NCBI RefSeq assembly: GCF_024199925.1
Contig: NZ_JANADR010000001.1
Span: 248,001-312,000, forward strand
From: Bradyrhizobium sp. CCGUVB1N3
GTDB lineage: Bacteria > Pseudomonadota > Alphaproteobacteria > Rhizobiales > Xanthobacteraceae
Direction of reading: 5' to 3'
DNA: 64,000 nt
Below, piece by piece: positions 1-8,396 of the stretch (its first letter is position 1; each line of letters starts with the position of its first letter). The notes under the pieces were generated by a model. That model was not told the DNA's origin and ran no database searches. It worked only from the letters and a program-made list of their open reading frames with translations. The translations under genes and the position numbers were made by a program.

Positions 1-165
1 ATCCGCGACGAGAAGGGGCTCTCGATCGTCGTGTCCGAACAGGTCCTGAGCTTTGCGCTCGATATCGCCGATCGCATGCTCGTCATCGAGAACGGCGAGA
101 TCGTCCGCGACGATCCGCGGAACTCCGTCGATGCCGCGCAGGTCTCGAAGTATCTGTCCGTCTAA
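1..165 (+). CDS. ABC transporter ATP-binding protein, C-terminal end (partial)
   Basis: The reading frame is open from the first base and ends with TAA after 54 codons; the gene begins outside the window. The visible part runs through SEQ in the position of the H-loop region, then ALDIADRMLVIENGEIV, which is the usual tail of LivF/UrtE-type ATPases that energise branched-chain amino acid, urea or short-chain amide importers at the inner membrane. It ends 27 nt before the formamidase gene on the same strand, so the missing upstream genes are probably an amide/urea importer feeding the amidases. The Walker motifs lie outside the window, so the exact substrate family is inferred from context. 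Confidence 0.75.
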   Translation: MRDEKGLSIVVSEQVLSFALDIADRMLVIENGEIVRDDPRNSVDAAQVSKYLSV

Positions 166-192
166 TCAACCGTGTAAAAGGGGAGCATCTCG

Positions 193-1422
193 ATGCCAGA
201 GACACTGATCAAAGTCGATCTCACCAAATCGGCCTATGAAAACGACATGGTGCACAATCGCTGGCACCCCGATATTCCGATCGTGGCGTGGGTCAATCCG
301 GGCGATGACTTCATCATCGAGACCTATGACTGGACCGGCGGTTTCATCAAGAACAACGATTCCGCCGATGACGTGCGCGACATCGACCTGTCGATCGTGC
401 ACTTCCTCTCCGGCCCGATCGGTGTCAAGGGTGCCGAGCCCGGCGACCTCCTCGTCGTCGATCTCCTCGACGTCGGTCCGCTCAAGGAGAGCCTCTGGGG
501 CTTCAACGGATTCTTCTCCAAGCAGAATGGCGGCGGCTTCCTCACCGATCACTTCCCACTTGCGCAGAAGTCGATCTGGGACATCAAGGGCCTCTACACC
601 TCCTCACGCCATGTGCCCGGTGTGAATTTTGCGGGCCTGATCCATCCCGGCCTGATCGGCTGTCTGCCCGATCCGAAGATGCTGGATACGTGGAACAAGC
701 GCGAGGCGGAGCTGATCTCGACCAATCCGACCCGCGTGCCTGGCCTTGCCAACCCGCCGTTCGCGCCGACCGCGCATGGCGGCCGGGCCAAGGGCGATGC
801 CAAGGCCAAGATCGGTGCCGAGGGTGCGCGCACCGTGCCGCCGCGCGAGCATGGCGGCAATTGCGACATCAAGGATCTCTCGCGCGGCTCAAAAATCTAC
901 TTCCCGGTCTATGTGCCCGGCGCCGGTCTCTCGATGGGCGATCTGCACTTCAGCCAGGGCGACGGCGAGATCACTTTCTGTGGTGCCATCGAGATGGCCG
1001 GCTGGCTGCATCTGAAGGTCGAGGTGATCAAGGACGGCATGTCGAGGTACGGCATCAAAAACCCGATCTTCAAGCCGTCGCCGATCACGCCGAACTACAA
1101 GGACTATCTGATCTTCGAGGGTATCTCGGTCGATGAGGCCGGCAAGCAGCACTATCTCGACGTTCACATCGCCTATCGCCAGGCCTGCCTGAATGCGATC
1201 GAGTATCTGAAGAAGTTCGGTTACTCCGGCGCCCAGGCCTACTCGATCCTCGGCACCGCGCCGTGCCAAGGCCACATCTCGGGCGTGGTCGACGTGCCCA
1301 ATGCCTGTGCCACCCTGTGGCTGCCGACCGAGATCTTCGACTTCGACGTGATGCCATCGGCGGCCGGTCCCATCAAGCACATCACGGGTGATATCCAGAT
1401 GCCGATATCGCCGGACAAGTAA
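193..1422 (+). CDS. fmdA: Formamidase / acetamidase family protein FmdA
   Basis: 409 aa, the usual length of FmdA-type formamidases (formamide to formate and ammonia, cytoplasmic). The start is preceded by a GGGAG ribosome-binding site. The opening (PETLIKVDLTKSAYEND, then HNRWHPDIP) and the later segments GLIHPGLIGCLPD, PGAGLSMGDLHFSQGDGE and GAIEMAGW are characteristic of the acetamidase/formamidase family. It lies directly after an ABC ATPase end and before an FmdB-like gene and an aliphatic amidase, so uptake and hydrolysis of short amides as a nitrogen source is the likely role. Formamide versus another short amide cannot be settled from sequence. Confidence 0.93.
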   Translation: MPETLIKVDLTKSAYENDMVHNRWHPDIPIVAWVNPGDDFIIETYDWTGGFIKNNDSADDVRDIDLSIVHFLSGPIGVKGAEPGDLLVVDLLDVGPLKESLWGFNGFFSKQNGGGFLTDHFPLAQKSIWDIKGLYTSSRHVPGVNFAGLIHPGLIGCLPDPKMLDTWNKREAELISTNPTRVPGLANPPFAPTAHGGRAKGDAKAKIGAEGARTVPPREHGGNCDIKDLSRGSKIYFPVYVPGAGLSMGDLHFSQGDGEITFCGAIEMAGWLHLKVEVIKDGMSRYGIKNPIFKPSPITPNYKDYLIFEGISVDEAGKQHYLDVHIAYRQACLNAIEYLKKFGYSGAQAYSILGTAPCQGHISGVVDVPNACATLWLPTEIFDFDVMPSAAGPIKHITGDIQMPISPDK

Positions 1423-1516
1423 TCCCTGCGCGAGAAGGAGGCGGGGCGGCTTCGTCTTTGCCGCCCCGCATCCGCCGCGGGTTGGGTTGAACAGACAACA
1501 GCGTAGGGATGATGCG

Positions 1517-1864
1517 ATGCCGGTCTATGAATATTGCTGTGACGACTGCGGTCCCTTTAAGGACCTGCGCCCGATGGCCGAATGCGACGATCCGCAGGCG
1601 TGTCCGCAATGCGAGGTCCTCGCGCCGCGAGTGATTCTCACCGCGCCGAATTTCTTCTGCATGCCCTCGGAGAAGCGAAAGGCCCACGCCGTCAACGAGC
1701 GCAGCACGCACGCGCCGCAGACGCTCGCGCAATACAAGGCCTCGCATGGTCCCGGTTGCGGCTGCTGCTCGACAGGCAAGACAAAGCCGGCGCGGCTGAC
1801 GACCAAGACGAGAGGTGGCGCCAAGGGCTTTCCGACCGCGCGTCCCTGGATGATCAGCCATTGA
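1517..1864 (+). CDS. fmdB: FmdB-like zinc-ribbon protein
   Basis: 115 aa from the ATG at 1517, where the protein begins MPVYEYCCDDCG, the normal opening of FmdB-type zinc ribbons. The longer upstream reading frame overlaps fmdA and is not used. Four metal-binding cysteines are visible as CDDC and CPQC in the first 40 residues; a second cysteine cluster (GCGCC) sits near residue 80. FmdB was described as a regulator of formamidase and is generally treated as a small zinc-ribbon regulatory protein. It follows fmdA by 94 nt and precedes the amidase gene on the same strand, which supports an amide-utilisation operon. The basic tail beyond residue 85 looks poorly conserved. Confidence 0.85.
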   Translation: MPVYEYCCDDCGPFKDLRPMAECDDPQACPQCEVLAPRVILTAPNFFCMPSEKRKAHAVNERSTHAPQTLAQYKASHGPGCGCCSTGKTKPARLTTKTRGGAKGFPTARPWMISH

Positions 1865-1921
1865 CGTTCACGCGGCCGTCTGATCGGCGGCCAATTCAAA
1901 CCAGAACAGAAGGCATCGCCA

Positions 1922-2962
1922 ATGCTTCACGGTGACATTTCTTCCAGCAACGACACGGTCGGCGTCGCGGTCGTCAACTACAAGATGCCGCGGCTGCACA
2001 CCAAGGCCGAGGTGCTCGACAACGCCCGCAAGATCGCCGACATGATCGTGGGCATGAAGACCGGCCTGCCGGGCATGGATCTCGTGATCTTTCCGGAATA
2101 TTCCACGCACGGCATCATGTACGACTCGAAGGAGATGTACGACACCGCCTCGTCGATCCCGGGTGCGGAGACGGAAATCTTCGCGGACGCGTGCCGCAAG
2201 GCCAAGGTTTGGGGCGTCTTCTCGCTCACCGGCGAACGTCACGAGGAGCATCCGCACAAGGCGCCGTACAACACGCTGATCTTGATGAACGACAAGGGCG
2301 AGATCGTCCAGAAATACCGCAAGATCATGCCGTGGGTGCCGATCGAGGGCTGGTATCCGGGCAACTGCACCTATGTGTCCGAGGGGCCGAAAGGCCTGAA
2401 GGTCAGCCTGATCATCTGCGACGACGGAAACTTCCCGGAGATCTGGCGCGATTGCGCCATGAAGGGCGCCGAACTGATCGTGCGCTGCCAGGGCTATATG
2501 TATCCGGCCAAGGAGCAGCAGGTGCTGATCTCGAAGGCCATGGCCTGGGCCAACAACGTCTATGTCGCGGTGGCTAACGCCGCGGGCTTCGACGGAGTCT
2601 ACTCGTATTTCGGCCACTCCGCGATCATCGGCTTCGATGGCCGCACCTTGGGTGAGACCGGCGAGGAGGAATACGGCATCCAGTACGCGGGCCTATCGAA
2701 GAGCCTGATCCGCGATGCGCGCCGTAACAACCAGTCGCAGAACCACCTCTTCAAGCTGCTGCATCGCGGCTACACTGGCATGATCAATTCCGGCGAGAGC
2801 GCGAAGGGCCTGGCTGCCTGTCCCTACGACTTTTATTCGAAGTGGATCGCCGATCCCGAAGGCACGCGGGATATGGTCGAGGCGATGACCCGCTCGACCG
2901 CGGGAACGGCCGAATGCCCGATCGAAGGCATTCCCAACGATAAATCCGCGACCAACTACTAG
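1922..2962 (+). CDS. amiE: Aliphatic amidase AmiE
   Basis: 346 aa, the same length as Pseudomonas aeruginosa AmiE and very close to it by eye throughout ([20 protein letters not shown] at the N-terminus). It belongs to the nitrilase superfamily and hydrolyses short aliphatic amides such as acetamide and propionamide to the acid and ammonia in the cytoplasm. The catalytic triad is intact: E59 in FPEYS, K134 in KYRKIMP and C166 in IICDDGN. It is the last gene of the fmdA-fmdB-amiE run. The tail after about residue 320 diverges from the Pseudomonas protein, as is usual. Confidence 0.96.
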   Translation: MLHGDISSSNDTVGVAVVNYKMPRLHTKAEVLDNARKIADMIVGMKTGLPGMDLVIFPEYSTHGIMYDSKEMYDTASSIPGAETEIFADACRKAKVWGVFSLTGERHEEHPHKAPYNTLILMNDKGEIVQKYRKIMPWVPIEGWYPGNCTYVSEGPKGLKVSLIICDDGNFPEIWRDCAMKGAELIVRCQGYMYPAKEQQVLISKAMAWANNVYVAVANAAGFDGVYSYFGHSAIIGFDGRTLGETGEEEYGIQYAGLSKSLIRDARRNNQSQNHLFKLLHRGYTGMINSGESAKGLAACPYDFYSKWIADPEGTRDMVEAMTRSTAGTAECPIEGIPNDKSATNY

Positions 2963-3074
2963 GGCACGTACTCATAAATCGTGGTGATTCCCGCTTTGAC
3001 CAGACACCCGACCGTCTTTGTGCGAGACCGCAGTAATACGCGAAGGGCCATCAAGCGACGTTCCAAATGAAGGG

Positions 3075-3096
3075 GGCCGCCAACTGAGGCGGCCTT
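3075..3096 (+). terminator. Rho-independent-type hairpin downstream of amiE
   Basis: GGCCGCC, a six-base loop AACTGA and GGCGGCC form a 7-bp perfect GC stem, followed by TT and a mixed tract. It lies about 110 nt past the amiE stop and before the convergent monooxygenase gene, so it probably ends transcription from both sides. Nearly the same hairpin occurs at 56487-56508. Confidence 0.65.
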
Positions 3097-3137
3097 ACTC
3101 TGCGGGCTGGTCGCTCAACGATTTTCGTGGCGATCGT

Positions 3138-4367
3138 TCAAGCTATCAACTTCTCGATCGTCTCCGGCAAAAAAGCCTCGTTGGGCAAGCGCTCTGGCCC
3201 GACCATTGACGCCGGCAGAGGAGACAATTGGCGATTGCGCATACGTTCGGCAACCCGGGCCCTTCGGGCCCTGGCTTCTTCCCCGAACTCCACCCTCAGC
3301 TTTGTTGCGAGACGTGCCGAAGTTCGCAACCGGCGCATCCGCTCGCGTCTTTCCTCGACGTAAGGCAAAAAGTCACTCCGATTCCAATTCCTGTTCGAGA
3401 TAAGAATGTCACTTACAATCCTGACATCTCGCGCGGCAATGGATACTCCTTGACCAGTAATTGGATCGTTATGCCCGGCGGCATCGCCGACGAGAACCAC
3501 GCCAGGAGCGGTCGGATCGTCCACCCAGTGATCTTCGTTAGAGAACGAATTGAAGGGACCGATTGGGGTGCCGGCAAGGACAGCCTCCGCATAGGGCAGG
3601 CACTTCAGCCGGAAGGCCCGCAAGAGCCTCGCCTCTCTATCCGGTCCAGCAAACTTCGCTCGATCGGCAAAGTCGTAGGCCGCGTAAAGCCGAACCAGAT
3701 CGTTACCCTGCGGAAAGATCAAATAGTGCAGACTGCCCTCGGTCCCGATTGTCTGTATGTTTCGAGGGAAAGCCGGAACGTTCGCAACGAGCATTCCACC
3801 GATGAGACTGTGCGGTTCATCCGCGAGAACGGAGAAGCCTAGCTGCTTTCTCACGGTGGAGTTGCGGCCGTCGGCGCCAATGACAAGGCGCGGCTTGAGT
3901 TGGATCGGTGATCCATCGGATACAAATGATACGGTCGGTCGATTGCCTGCCGTGACTTCGATATCTTTGATACCATTTAGGACTTTCGCTCCGGCCGCCC
4001 TCGCCGACACAGAGAAAGCGTTACACATCGTCGGATGGCCGATACACAGAGCGCCAGCGACGTCGGGCAACAGCTTGGAAACGTCTAATGCCCGCTCCTC
4101 GGCGACCTCGGGTGACCAGTTTTCATCGTAGGGAATGTTGCGCTCAATGTGCAGGCCGCCGTTCTCGTAAAGAACGTCGAGAAGCCCCAAGCGTTTGAAC
4201 TCTACGACTCCCCAAGGCGGCATGTATTCGCCGCGTACCCGATCAGGATAAGTCGTTTCACGTTCTAGAACGAAGACTTCCAAACCATTTCTGGCCAAAA
4301 CGGTGGCCAAAACGCCACCGGCAATTCCTCCACCAACAATGACGACATCCGGCGCCAAATCAGCCAT
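3138..4367 (-). CDS. FAD-dependent monooxygenase (p-hydroxybenzoate hydroxylase fold)
   Basis: 409 aa. The N-terminus has the dinucleotide-binding GGGIAGG after a beta strand (residues 7-18). The GADGRNSTVRKQL segment is the conserved DG motif and VLVGDAAGHNDPITGQG near residue 290 is the GD motif that closes the FAD site; together these define group A flavoprotein monooxygenases, which hydroxylate aromatics using NAD(P)H and O2. Substrate unknown. It stands alone, convergent with amiE, with a long untranslated flank on its 5' side. Its DNA and the following 270 bases look clearly more A/T-rich than the neighbours, a hint of acquisition. The C-terminus has an Arg-rich helix (ERRERMRRLR) typical of the geranylgeranyl reductase/SqmA-like branch. 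Confidence 0.8.
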   Translation of the reverse strand: MADLAPDVVIVGGGIAGGVLATVLARNGLEVFVLERETTYPDRVRGEYMPPWGVVEFKRLGLLDVLYENGGLHIERNIPYDENWSPEVAEERALDVSKLLPDVAGALCIGHPTMCNAFSVSARAAGAKVLNGIKDIEVTAGNRPTVSFVSDGSPIQLKPRLVIGADGRNSTVRKQLGFSVLADEPHSLIGGMLVANVPAFPRNIQTIGTEGSLHYLIFPQGNDLVRLYAAYDFADRAKFAGPDREARLLRAFRLKCLPYAEAVLAGTPIGPFNSFSNEDHWVDDPTAPGVVLVGDAAGHNDPITGQGVSIAARDVRIVSDILISNRNWNRSDFLPYVEERRERMRRLRTSARLATKLRVEFGEEARARRARVAERMRNRQLSPLPASMVGPERLPNEAFLPETIEKLIA

Positions 4368-4636
4368 GTATTCTCCAAATCAATAAGAAAACCAAAGCAG
4401 CACAATCAGTCACGACGACAAAATCAGAAAGTGACACGACCTTGACGGCCAAAAAAATGCGTCACCTCTTTGATAGCCTCCGCCTCTACCAATATTGAAA
4501 TGCCTGTTCCAAACAGAGTCAACCGGAAGCAGGGGGCAAACTTTTGTGCAACTCCGCTGGCGATGCCGAGCCAGCACAAAGAGCACGGGCAGAGGAGGGC
4601 CCCCGGTCGCGGCGGCTGTAGCTATTGGCGTTTCTA

Positions 4637-5566
4637 TCAGCCGAGTTCTTCGAGGCGGCGGGTCTGACGCGCGATCAGCCGTTCGATGTCGGCAATGTCT
4701 GCGGCCGACAGCGCTGCGCCCGGCTTGCGCAGGGTTGCGGATGCTATGACGCCACGCCTGGCCAGAACATATTTACGAACGGCAAGGCCAGGGCCGGGCT
4801 GTTGCTCGTAACGAGCCAGCGGCAGATAGGAATCGAACAGGTCGTGGGCGCGATCGACGTTGCCCGCCGTGTGGGCGCGCCGAACGTCGACCATCATCTC
4901 CGGATAGGCGAAGCCGGTCATGGCACCGTCGGCGCCGCGGCCGAGTTCCTCGGGCAGGAAGACGCCACCGTTTCCGACCAGGATCGAAATTCGCCGCGCT
5001 CTGCCGGCATCGCTGGCTGCACGCAGCGCGGATAGCTTGGCAAGGCCCGGCCAATCCTCGTGCTTGAGCATCACCAGATTGGCCAACCGCTCAACGATGG
5101 TCAGGATCACTTTGGGCGTGAACTGCACTTGAGTCGTCAGCGGAAAATCCTGGAGCACGAGCGGCGCGCCGGCGATCGCCTCGGCGACCATGTCGTAGTA
5201 GCCGACGATCTGATCGTCGGTGCGCAGCGAGGAGGGCGGCGCCACCATGACGCCTGCGGCGCCATCGTCCATCACCGCGCGGGTCAGCTCAGCCATGGCG
5301 GCCAAACCCGGCGCCGATACGCCAACGACGATCGGAACGCGGCCAGCGGCGCGAGCGAGGACGTGGCGAACCAGCCGCCGGGACTCTTCCGCGGTGAGCT
5401 TGGGCGCCTCGCCCATCATGCCGAGCAATGTGAGCCCGGTTGCCCCCTTCTCCAGATAGAAGTCGACCATGCGATCGGTGCTGTCGAGGTCGAGCGCTCC
5501 GGTGTCGGTGAAAGGTGTTACGGCGATCACGTAAACGCCGTTCGCAGTTTCGTTGAGCAAAGCCAT
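4637..5566 (-). CDS. Dihydrodipicolinate synthase / N-acetylneuraminate lyase family aldolase
   Basis: 309 aa from the ATG at 5566; the frame extends further upstream but the family starts at MALLNETANGVYVIAVTPF. It is a TIM-barrel class I aldolase: the Schiff-base lysine is K168 in NLVMLKHED, and GMMGE (residues 49-53) replaces the usual GTTGE. The Tyr of the common YNxP motif is missing; the corresponding segment is LQDFP (138-142), which argues against true DapA activity and for another 2-oxo-acid aldolase, dehydratase or decarboxylase. It follows pxpC by 71 nt on the same strand, so it may act on a product or partner of the 5-oxoproline route. Exact reaction unknown. Confidence 0.8.
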   Translation of the reverse strand: MALLNETANGVYVIAVTPFTDTGALDLDSTDRMVDFYLEKGATGLTLLGMMGEAPKLTAEESRRLVRHVLARAAGRVPIVVGVSAPGLAAMAELTRAVMDDGAAGVMVAPPSSLRTDDQIVGYYDMVAEAIAGAPLVLQDFPLTTQVQFTPKVILTIVERLANLVMLKHEDWPGLAKLSALRAASDAGRARRISILVGNGGVFLPEELGRGADGAMTGFAYPEMMVDVRRAHTAGNVDRAHDLFDSYLPLARYEQQPGPGLAVRKYVLARRGVIASATLRKPGAALSAADIADIERLIARQTRRLEELG

Positions 5567-5637
5567 GGGGGTTTCTCTTGTCTTCAGGAGGCTGTTGGGC
5601 AGGGGACAGTCAGTTGATCTCGCAGCGGCAGACAGAA

Positions 5638-6690
5638 CTAGGATGTCGCGACATCGGCTTGAACCCATTCGAGAGCAGAGATCACGCCGCTGATGAGATT
5701 GCTGGCCAGGAGATGCTCACTTGTGAGATCGCTGCCGCCGCGGACTTCGATCAGTGAATCGCCGATGCGATCGATCTGCCGTCGCATCTCGCGTGCGAGC
5801 TTGATGGCTTCGTCCTCCTCGATCGCCTGAAAGCGGAGGCGCTCACCAGGGCGAAGCTGGGCCAGCCGGGGAAGATCCGCGGAGATGACGGTGGCAATTT
5901 TCGGATAGCCACCGGTCGTCTGGCGATCGGCGAGCAGGATGATCGGCTGGCCGTTACCGGGAATCTGGATGCTGCCGAAGACGATGCCATCGGAGACGAT
6001 CCCCACGGCGCCCGCATGGGCGACCCGGGGTCCTTCGAGCCGGCAGCCCATGCGATCGGACAGGGGAGTGACAGCGTAGTCGGAGCCGAGGAACGTTGCG
6101 ATACCCTCGGCGCTAAAGGCGTCGTCCTGCGGGCCGAGGAGGACGCGGACAGGTCCATTCGGTCGGACGCGGCAGGCGGGGGACACCATGAGATGCGGCC
6201 TGCCCGGCAAACCCGGGAGCGCCAGTGGCAGCAGATCGCCCTTGCGCAGCGGACCGCCGTTGAGCCCACCGAGCTGGCTGCGCGAATGCGTCGCCACGCT
6301 GCCGAGCATCGGCTTGATCTGAAAGCCGCCAGAGACGGCGAGAACGGCACGCGCTCCGTCCCGCGCCGCGCCGATCACGAGGTGCTGGCCTGATTTCAAA
6401 TCATGCGTCTCGTGGGAGGTAACCGGACGGCCATCGATCATCATCGCAAAATCGGCGCCGGCAAGCGCGATGCGTATGTCACCATTGACGCAAGCGAGCA
6501 CCGGACCGGCCAGGGTGACTTCGAGCGCAGCGGTGCCGACGGTATTGCCGACCAGCGCATTGGCGATTGCGAGCGCAATCGGATCCATCGCCCCGGACTC
6601 GGAAATGCCGAACCGTTGCCAGCCGCGACGGCCGAGGTCCTGAATTGTCGTGGCGAGACCGGGCTCGATTACTTCAAGATGTGCAGACAT
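5638..6690 (-). CDS. pxpC: 5-oxoprolinase subunit C (biotin-dependent carboxyltransferase-like, PxpC/KipA)
   Basis: 350 aa from the ATG at 6690 (MSAHLEVIEPGLATTIQDLG); the upstream in-frame extension overlaps pxpB and is rejected. The family hallmarks are present: TTIQDLGRRGWQRFGI, SGAMDPIALAIANALVGN, and near residue 215 SDRMGCRLEGP followed by IPGNGQPIILLADRQTTGGYPKIA. PxpC works with PxpA and PxpB in ATP-dependent opening of 5-oxoproline (pyroglutamate) to glutamate. It starts 8 nt after the pxpB stop and is followed by the DapA-like gene. Confidence 0.92.
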   Translation of the reverse strand: MSAHLEVIEPGLATTIQDLGRRGWQRFGISESGAMDPIALAIANALVGNTVGTAALEVTLAGPVLACVNGDIRIALAGADFAMMIDGRPVTSHETHDLKSGQHLVIGAARDGARAVLAVSGGFQIKPMLGSVATHSRSQLGGLNGGPLRKGDLLPLALPGLPGRPHLMVSPACRVRPNGPVRVLLGPQDDAFSAEGIATFLGSDYAVTPLSDRMGCRLEGPRVAHAGAVGIVSDGIVFGSIQIPGNGQPIILLADRQTTGGYPKIATVISADLPRLAQLRPGERLRFQAIEEDEAIKLAREMRRQIDRIGDSLIEVRGGSDLTSEHLLASNLISGVISALEWVQADVATS

Positions 6691-6698
6691 CGCGCCGC

Positions 6699-7448
6699 TC
6701 ACGCCGTGTGCTCTTCTTTTTCGGCGATGATCTCGCCGGCTTCCGCGGCGCGTTCGAGTGCAGCACATTCGGCACTGCCGATCGGACGAAAGCGAACGAG
6801 ATCGCCGGCGCGAAACAGGAAGGGCTCGGTCTCGCGCCGCGGATCATAGGAGCGCACGGGCGTGCGTCCCAGCATGTGCCAGCCGCTTGGTGCGGGGAGC
6901 GGTGGAGAAATGGCGGCCTGCTGGCCTCCGACGGAGACGCTGCCTGGAGGCACGACCAGCCTTGGCTCGGGGCGCCGGTCGACGTGAAGGAAGGGATCGA
7001 GCCCGCCGAGATAGGTCAGCCCGGGCATGAAGCCGATCATGTAGACGCGATATTCAGCCGCGCTGTGCCGCGCCACGATGTCGTCGGTCGTCGTATTGAG
7101 GCGTTGAGCAAGCCAGTCGAGATCCATCCCATTGTCGCCGCCATAGGCGACGGGAACGGTCCAACGACGACGAAGCTGTCCCTCCGGCGCCACCGGCGGC
7201 CACAGCGCCATGATCTCGGATTCGACATCGCCTCGTGACAGTACGGTCGGATCGAAGCAGACCAGCAGCGTGCGGTAGGTCGGTACGAGTTCCACGATAC
7301 CGCGCAGCGCGCGATCGGTCAGCGCGCGGTCGAGATCGACGACGCGCGCATTGACCTCCGCGGCGATCCCGTCTCCGACTTCGACGGTCAGCGCTGCGTC
7401 GCCGGACCGGCGGAAACGCGGCAGAGCGTAGAGAGCGTCGGATGTCAT
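6699..7448 (-). CDS. pxpB: 5-oxoprolinase subunit B (PxpB/KipI family)
   Basis: 249 aa. The KipI/allophanate-hydrolase subunit 1 fold is shown by VPVAYGGDNGMDLDWLA, HSAAEYRVYMIGFMPGLTYLGGLD and PRLVVPPGSVSVGGQQAAI. It is one of three subunits of the cytoplasmic 5-oxoprolinase. It is followed on the same strand by pxpC with an 8-nt gap and is divergent from pxpA; the 145 nt between the divergent starts must hold both promoters. Splitting of pxpA from pxpBC onto opposite strands is unusual but all three are adjacent. Confidence 0.92.
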   Translation of the reverse strand: MTSDALYALPRFRRSGDAALTVEVGDGIAAEVNARVVDLDRALTDRALRGIVELVPTYRTLLVCFDPTVLSRGDVESEIMALWPPVAPEGQLRRRWTVPVAYGGDNGMDLDWLAQRLNTTTDDIVARHSAAEYRVYMIGFMPGLTYLGGLDPFLHVDRRPEPRLVVPPGSVSVGGQQAAISPPLPAPSGWHMLGRTPVRSYDPRRETEPFLFRAGDLVRFRPIGSAECAALERAAEAGEIIAEKEEHTA

Positions 7449-7593
7449 GCTTGTTGATCGCTCGTCATAAGATTTATGGCCGCGCTCTACTCTTCGAAAA
7501 GTGACGCAGTCCCATGCAAGCGGCGCGCCGGATTCCTCGTGACCTGCGCCTCACGCCATGTCTATATCGTACACGCGCGAAACGAGGACGACG

Positions 7594-8370
7594 ATGACTC
7601 TGATCGATATGAACTGCGACATGGGCGAGGGCTTTGGCGTCTACACGCTCGGCGACGACGCCGAGATGCTGCGAACCGTCACCTCCGCGAACATCGCCTG
7701 CGGCTTCCATGCCGGCGATCCGCTGGTGATGCATCGCACCTTGACGGACGCGAAGGCCAACGGCGTGCAGGCGGGTGCGCATCCCGGCTTCCTCGATCTC
7801 TGGGGCTTTGGCCGCAGGCCGATCCAAGGCGAGCGTCCCGCCGACATCGAGAAGATCGTCCTCTATCAAGTGGGCGCCCTGATGGCGCTGGCATCCGACG
7901 CCGGTTGCGTCATTCGCCACGTCAAGACGCACGGCGCGCTCGGCAACATCGCGGCCGAGGACCGCGATCTCGCTGAAGCGGTGGCACGGGCGATCCGCAC
8001 CATCGATCGCAACCTGATCTTCGTGGTGATGCCCGGTCAGGAGACCGAGCGCGCCGGCGAGAAATTCGGCCTGCCGCTGGTGCGCGAGATCTATGCCGAT
8101 CGGGCCTATGCCGACAACGGCAATCTGGTGTCGCGTCGTCTTGCGGGCGCCGTGATTCATGATGCGGAGGTCGCTTCCGAGCGGGTCATTCGCATAGTCG
8201 AGGATCGCGCCATCACCTGCCTGTCGGGAACGCGGCTGCCGACCCGGATCGACAGCGTCTGCGTCCATGGCGATACGCCGGGTGCGGTCGCGATGGCGCA
8301 GCGCCTGCGCGAGCGGCTGGCTTCGGCCGGCATCACCCTTGCCCCGATGTCGGAGGTCATCGGCGCCTGA
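7594..8370 (+). CDS. pxpA: 5-oxoprolinase subunit A (LamB/YcsF family, PxpA)
   Basis: 258 aa from the ATG at 7594, which follows a GAGGA site by 5 nt; this start gives the standard opening MTLIDMNCDMGEGFG. The LamB/YcsF family is recognised from SANIACGFHAGDP, GAHPGFLDLWGFGRR, VKTHGALGN and REIYADRAY. It is the third subunit of ATP-dependent 5-oxoprolinase. It is transcribed away from pxpB and ends 26 nt from the convergent M20 hydrolase gene. Confidence 0.93.
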   Translation: MTLIDMNCDMGEGFGVYTLGDDAEMLRTVTSANIACGFHAGDPLVMHRTLTDAKANGVQAGAHPGFLDLWGFGRRPIQGERPADIEKIVLYQVGALMALASDAGCVIRHVKTHGALGNIAAEDRDLAEAVARAIRTIDRNLIFVVMPGQETERAGEKFGLPLVREIYADRAYADNGNLVSRRLAGAVIHDAEVASERVIRIVEDRAITCLSGTRLPTRIDSVCVHGDTPGAVAMAQRLRERLASAGITLAPMSEVIGA

Positions 8371-8396
8371 TTTCGGGCGCAGGCGATCATCGTTCC

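Noticed and set aside
4470..4750. Short plus-strand frames between the monooxygenase and the DapA-like gene
   Set aside because: No ribosome-binding site, no resemblance and partial overlap with the DapA-like gene.
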